Shown piece after piece: positions 59,270-64,000 of a stretch of DNA of 64,000 nucleotides (its first letter is position 1; the number at the start of each line of letters is the position of its first letter). Under the pieces are notes generated by a model, which worked only from the letters and a program-made list of their open reading frames with translations, did not search any database and was not told the DNA's origin. The position numbers were made by a program, and so were the translations under genes. Source of the DNA: Laccaria trichodermophora (lineage: Eukaryota > Basidiomycota > Agaricomycetes > Agaricales > Hydnangiaceae); assembly GCA_018417955.1 (NCBI GenBank), contig JACTVC010000025.1, positions 186,001 to 250,000 of the forward strand. Direction: 5' to 3'.

Positions 59270-60775
59270 CGCGTTTGCAGTCCTCTTTCAAAGTTCCCAC
59301 GATCGTGTTCCAGCACCATCTTGGGTTCGAAATCCATTTCCTGACCCTTGACAACTCGGGCGACGGCGACGTATTCATGAGCTTCGAATTCCAACGCTCT
59401 GTGGTCGGGGAATGGCAGACTCATTCGCAGACGTCGCTCCCCAGTCAAAAGTCAACGGAACTACCGTACTGGTCACCATCCGTCGCATTCACAACACCCA
59501 AGGCAGTTATCTTCACTCACATCCCCACAATTATCCTGGCGGCAGTAAACAGCGACAGATGACTCTGTCACGTATCCTCACCGAGACTCCAACAACCACT
59601 CTAGGATCTTCAACGCCACTCTACCCATCTTGATTGAGGGAATTGTCCGCTAGAGTATACCAATAAGAATGTTGTGAAGGCCAAGTTCATTGTGACATCG
59701 AGTCATTCGCAACGTACGTGTTGAATATGTTTGATTTGTTGGACTTGCTGACGGGTGTAATGTGTAGTATCTTCCGACGCGCCCAAGGTCAACTATAACC
59801 TCCCTGGATTCCTTGCCAAGTTCTGGGAGTTCCGCAAGTTATGTCAACGACGAACGCTGGTCTGACCGATCAACTCGCCTTCGACTCTCGTCCGGATTCA
59901 TGGCCACTTCTTCGTCGTGGTGTGTTTGTGCTCTTCTGTCCAGCGACTTCGCTGACTTTGATTGATAGAATTTTTGGGTGAAAGAATATCGTCAGATACA
60001 TCTGATCGTAAACCCTCTCGTGTGGTATTTGAGCACTTCATCTGTGCTGCATACATCTTTGTTCAGGGCTTCCTGATCTTACCTGGTAGGAGAGGGTACA
60101 GAGACTTTGATTCCAGTACGCCTTGCCCATCTTTCTTCTACCTCTCTCTAATGTCTCATCCAGCCAAAGTCGTCAAATCCGACTCACTTTGAGTTTTCTT
60201 CTTCATTGGCTGGGATCTCTGCACTACTTCCTCCTTTTCTCCCATGGGCCGCCAGCTCTTCCTGCATCACTAGCTCCCTGCGCTACACTTTGCTATCATG
60301 ATATCATGTAGGGCCTTTGACCTCCCCACTTCAACGCTCCGACCTCGCGTGCAGTTACAGGTCGCTGGTGTAAGCTGGTGTTCAGACAGATGTAAGTCAC
60401 CAACTGATGTCAACATGATATACAAGAACTAGCTGACGAATTCTGATAGTATGCACATTACCAGCGTGATGGTCACTCCATCGACGGAATCAGTGAAGGC
60501 TGAGAGCACAGAATCTTCGAATGTTGAGACTCCAGACACAGCGTCGACGACATCACACAAAGAGAAGCCGGAGCCTCTGGTGGACGGACCTGAAGGTGCG
60601 GCGGCTATGAAAACTACCGCATGTTTTTTGACGGGTCGGATGCTGAAGCTGAAAAAGTTGCACGAGAGTTGTATCCGGAAGCTGCCTCATAGGACATTTG
60701 TAGCTTGTTCGTTGTTACGATACTTCAAATCAATCCATGCTGGAGGTACTTCCTGGTTTGGCCAACATTTATGAG
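59270..60775 (+). pseudogene. Protein O-mannosyltransferase relic II
   Basis: Most complete of the three PMT relics. Pieces are: HFLTLDNSGDGDVFMS; IRRIHNTQGSYLHSHPHNYP with the MIR signature; FRRAQG; NAGLTDQLAFDSRPDSWP; NFWVKEYRQIHLIVNPLVWYL; a run similar to GSLHYFLLFS in the last membrane helices; and a C-terminal DGSDAEAEKVARELYPEA stretch whose assignment is less sure. Multiple frameshifts and stops exclude a functional enzyme. The N-terminal catalytic half is absent. Confidence 0.75.
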
Positions 60776-60859
60776 GCTTTGGACATAGCGTGACTTTTCA
60801 CTGGATGCGCTCAAGTACCTATCCTCCTGAGAGGGTCACTTGCGGATGAGCCACTGTTA

Positions 60860-61236
60860 TATCTGTCCTTGGCTCACTCGAACTTGGCGGATCGTGGCCA
60901 TTTTCCTACTCTATGTTCAAGGCGGCCTTGAACATGTCAGCATTCCGGTACTGTCCGTTCTACTGATACTTCCGCTAACATTTCTGTTCAACAGGCTCGC
61001 TCGAAAGGGTGCAGTCCTCAAGCACGAAGGTGTCATAGTTGATCTCGTCCAACCAGGTTAGGTACAGACTGATTTGGGCGACGACATGAAGGGCGAATGG
61101 AGACATACGCTAAGAACGTTCCCCAGATCACTACCGCTCACTGGCGTCTGCGGGAGTTGTCGCTGTCGCGAAGAACGTAACTATTGGTTCTACGGCTACC
61201 TTCTATAACAACGATGATAGCAAGCTTCCTTTCTGA
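60860..61236 (+). pseudogene. SDR 3' relic, third copy
   Basis: Matches SDR exons 3-4 (LGSLELGGSWP, FKAALNM, LARKGAVLKHEGV, KNVTIGSTATF) with the catalytic Tyr-x-x-x-Lys segment shortened (Y-S-M-F-K), a stop after VQPG and frameshifts beyond. The 5' half is missing. Confidence 0.75.
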
Positions 61237-61338
61237 GCGCACTTGTCCTGTACTCTGATTTCGGACAATGATATGTGTGAACTGCCCCTATTGATCAACT
61301 AAGATTATCCGCACTCGGACTCGAGACTCGATCGTGAA

Positions 61339-62838
61339 CTAAGTATGATGAGTTATGGAAAGTTCAAGGCCGTCGCGTCTAAGGCTGTCCAGTTCCTCTT
61401 GTATATCCGGACTGATAACAAAGCGAGAGAAACTCTTCACATTCACCGATTGGATCTGAGATACTGGCATTTGTTCAGAGTCCACTTCGACCAGTCGCAA
61501 ATCGCACTGTCGAAATTTGTACACAAGGACATCTCGGAACAAATGCATGTGTTGAGTGAGAGAAGTGGGGCCACAATACGTGAAGTGTTGCAGATTGGGG
61601 AGGAGAATATCCCCATGAGGAGAGTAGAGCCGCCGTAGGAGTTCTTCGTTGAAAAACTCGTCGCCTGAAGACTCCTCGGCCCCACAGAAGTCAAGGGATA
61701 AGTTTTTGACATATGGGATGTTTTCGAGAACCTGAGTCAAAACGCGGTTGTCTGAGGGCTTCTCTGTGTTATAGAAAGTGAAACTTTCCAAGAGTTTCGA
61801 GGAACGAAATGGTTTCACGATTCGGAAGAGGAAGGCATCTTCAGACGTGAACCCAAATGGACCGGCGAGGGAGACCTCACGCAGAGAGGGAAATTTGACT
61901 TGCTCTAAAATCCAACTCATGTCAGAGTCGAACCAATAAAAGTCAAGCTCGAGATATTCCAGATGTTCCAGCACGGAAACTGGCTGACGGAATAACTTTA
62001 TATCCAACGGGTCCGAGTCTGACTCCAATTTTGGATCAATTTCTTTGAATGTGCAGCGAATTATCTGAGGAGCATGAGAAAGAATTAGACGGATCTCGTT
62101 CGCAGTACAGGTGTCTACAGATAACACCCGTAATTGATGCCAGGGGGCCAGCACATCGGACAGGCCGAAGTTGCTGAGATGAAGGATTGACAGTTGTGGG
62201 GCCATTGATAAATCTAAGGGTTGTCCGGGCCTTAAATGAGCAGTAGCTGCGGTAAGAAGAGGTAGTGATTTTTCGACACCGGAATTGGCGTTGAAACATT
62301 CGTGCGCGGTGTGGGGGAATAAGAATCGCACTTCCTTCCATTGCGGCGAGACAGAAGCAAGTAGAGTTAGAATTTTTACTGGATAATGGGATCTCCATGG
62401 TTTTAGACCTTCGATTGTGTTATGATTAAGAGAAAAGGAGATGGGATAATTTGCAGTTCTAGAAAGCCAGTCACGAAGGAGATCGGTTTGAGCCTCGTAG
62501 CGAGCTTTTTTGAGCCAGAGGCGTATTGTAGTCCAAAGAATCGGGGTCGACCAAACAAAATGTCTGAAACTCTGGCAGATTTTGCCTAAAAAGAGAGGAG
62601 TTTTTCCGTAAGTTAACTCTTTGCCCAAGGTTTTGTGGAATATCTCAGTCTTTATCTCTGATGGAAGTTGATTGATCGGGGATAGAGAGTTTAATTGTGA
62701 GCGCAATCGTCGATGATCCTCTTGTTGTTTGAGAACAAGAGCCTGCGTTTGCGCCATTTCCAATTCCAATGCGGCGATTTGTAGTAGTAAACCGCTCTTT
62801 GCCTTGGCATTCTCAGAATGATCATGATGTTCTGTCAT
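61339..62838 (-). CDS. F-box / leucine-rich protein, intact copy 3
   Basis: Single exon, 499 aa, same architecture as copy 2: N-terminal coiled coil (LLLQIAALELEMAQTQALVLKQQE), F-box (LSPINQLPSEIKTEIF and WSTPILWTTIRLWL), then a leucine-rich solenoid. Relative to copy 2 it has small in-frame indels such as an extra Ala-Glu in CGAEESSGDE and a different linker after the F-box. The predicted role is a substrate receptor of an SCF ubiquitin ligase. It lies convergent with the SDR relic and divergent from PMT relic III. Confidence 0.88.
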   Translation of the reverse strand: MTEHHDHSENAKAKSGLLLQIAALELEMAQTQALVLKQQEDHRRLRSQLNSLSPINQLPSEIKTEIFHKTLGKELTYGKTPLFLGKICQSFRHFVWSTPILWTTIRLWLKKARYEAQTDLLRDWLSRTANYPISFSLNHNTIEGLKPWRSHYPVKILTLLASVSPQWKEVRFLFPHTAHECFNANSGVEKSLPLLTAATAHLRPGQPLDLSMAPQLSILHLSNFGLSDVLAPWHQLRVLSVDTCTANEIRLILSHAPQIIRCTFKEIDPKLESDSDPLDIKLFRQPVSVLEHLEYLELDFYWFDSDMSWILEQVKFPSLREVSLAGPFGFTSEDAFLFRIVKPFRSSKLLESFTFYNTEKPSDNRVLTQVLENIPYVKNLSLDFCGAEESSGDEFFNEELLRRLYSPHGDILLPNLQHFTYCGPTSLTQHMHLFRDVLVYKFRQCDLRLVEVDSEQMPVSQIQSVNVKSFSRFVISPDIQEELDSLRRDGLELSITHHT

Positions 62839-62984
62839 GTTTATCGTATCTTCTGCTTTTTGTTATCTTTCCTTCATCAACCCGAGAAAAAAAATATCCT
62901 TACGTCGCAATGTGCCAGTTGCCAACGCTTCAAGGTGCGCAGTGAATGTAACTTGAGTAGGTCTCTGTTAATAAGTAACTTCCC

Positions 62985-64000
62985 ACGATCAAGTGCTCGA
63001 ACGCAGTTCAAGAATCCTCATCCTCGAAAACTCGAACGACGGCGACGAATACTTACATGAGCTCCGGAGGCCAACGCACCCTCGGCGGTCGGGCAATGCC
63101 ACATTCGTGGACGTCGCTGTCGAGTCAAAAGTCACCGGTACCGGTCCCTATTCATCACATTCGCGTTATCTTTACTCGCATCCCCACAATTATCCTGGCG
63201 GCGGTAAAAAGCGACAGATGACTCTGTCGCGTATCCTCACCGATACTCCAACGACCACTCTTTAGGATCTTAAAGGCCACTTCGCCACGTACGTGTTGGG
63301 TATGTTTTATTGTTGGATTTGTTGACGGGTGTGATGGGTAGTATCTTCCTACGCGCCCAAGGTCAACTACGGACTCCTTGCCAAGTTCTGGAAGTTCCCC
63401 AAGTCATGTCGACGACGAACGTTGGTCTGACTGATCAACACGCCTTCCACTCTCGTCCGGATTCAGGGCCAGGTCTTCGTCGTGGTATTATGTATTTATG
63501 CTATTCTATCCACGGCCTTCACTGACTATGATCGATAGAATTTTTGGGTGAAAGAACATCGTCAGATATATTTGATCGTAAACCCTCTCGTGTGGTATTT
63601 AAGCACTCCATCTATACTACATACATCCTTGTTCAGGGTTTCCTGATCTTACGTGGTAGGAGAGGGTACAGAGAGATTCCAGTACGCCTTGCCTGTCTTT
63701 TTTCTACCCCTCTCTCTAACGTCTCAGTCGTCAAATCAGGTTTCCTCTCTATTGGCTAGAATCTCTGCACTACTTCCTCCTTTTCTCCCATGGGCCGCCA
63801 ACTTTTTCTGCATCACTAGCTCCCTGCGCTACACTTTGTTATCATGATATCATGTGGGGTCTTTGACCTCCCCACTACAACGCTCCGTCCTCGCGTGCAG
63901 TCACAGGTTGCTGGTGTAAGCTGGTGCACTGATCATACTTGCTATTCGGATCTTCCGGCGTTAGAGCCCTCCCACGTACAGCAGTCTCTAGACGAGATTT
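62985..64000 (+). pseudogene. Protein O-mannosyltransferase relic III, runs off the window
   Basis: Begins with LENSNDGDEY and a GGQRTLGGRAM-like block, then the MIR signature (YLYSHPHNYPGG), NVGLTDQHAFHSRPDSGP, NFWVKEHRQIYLIVNPLVWYL and the last membrane helices. Frame interrupted repeatedly. It continues beyond position 64000. Confidence 0.7.

Overview
The window looks like nuclear DNA of a mushroom-forming basidiomycete (Agaricomycetes). Genes on both strands are split by many 45-65 bp GT-AG introns. The recognisable content is typical of that group: a microsomal P450 with eleven exons, F-box proteins, a short-chain dehydrogenase, and protein O-mannosyltransferase (PMT) remnants. Housekeeping genes are also present: SEC61 beta, a VAMP7-type R-SNARE, a SET-domain methyltransferase, an Aim32-type ferredoxin, and an intron-containing tRNA-Val. 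All gene models were spliced by eye. For most of them I checked that exon lengths add up to an intact reading frame.

Layout. 0.45-1.65 kb: RING gene 1, with an in-frame stop. 2.5-6.2 kb: P450 (+) facing an unknown four-exon gene (-). 6.7-12.1 kb: RING genes 2 and 3 (+). 12.6-12.9 kb: a small hypothetical gene. 13.3-20.3 kb: two tandem large RING/coiled-coil genes (-), here called A and B. 20.6-21.3 kb: a MITE-like element and a decayed third copy of the A/B C-terminus. 24.3-25.3 kb: VAMP7. 26.4-28.6 kb: RING gene D (-). 31.6-32.1 kb: SEC61 beta. 34.2-35.6 kb: SET protein (-). 36.8-37.2 kb: a small cyanase-HTH-like protein. 39.8-41.3 kb: RING gene E (-). 44.1-48.6 kb: two more members of the unknown family and a broken P450. 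This block is the mirror image of 2.5-6.2 kb. 49.7-51.6 kb: a P450 exon relic, tRNA-Val and the Aim32-like gene. 52.1-64 kb: a tandemly triplicated module of SDR (+), F-box (-) and PMT relic (+). Only one SDR and two F-box copies are intact.

Two things stand out. First, seven RING genes in 41 kb share the same N-terminus, with the first zinc ligand at residue 10 in all of them, followed by coiled coil and a variable tail. This looks like a fast-evolving family of putative E3 ubiquitin ligases. In genes A and B part of the coiled coil is encoded by a 109-bp tandem repeat. Each repeat is one 51-bp phase-2 exon plus its intron, and 8 of 9 repeats have a tandem NAGNAG 3' splice site that could add exactly one arginine. 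Second, the window shows repeated segmental duplication with one-sided decay: the inverted P450 block, the A/B tandem plus its relic, and the SDR/F-box/PMT triplication with a chimeric SDR-PMT-SDR pseudogene.

Functional links between genes are limited. RING and F-box proteins both suggest ubiquitin-ligase adaptors or ligases, but no substrate can be read from the sequence. The P450, SDR and unknown family do not form a convincing biosynthetic cluster.
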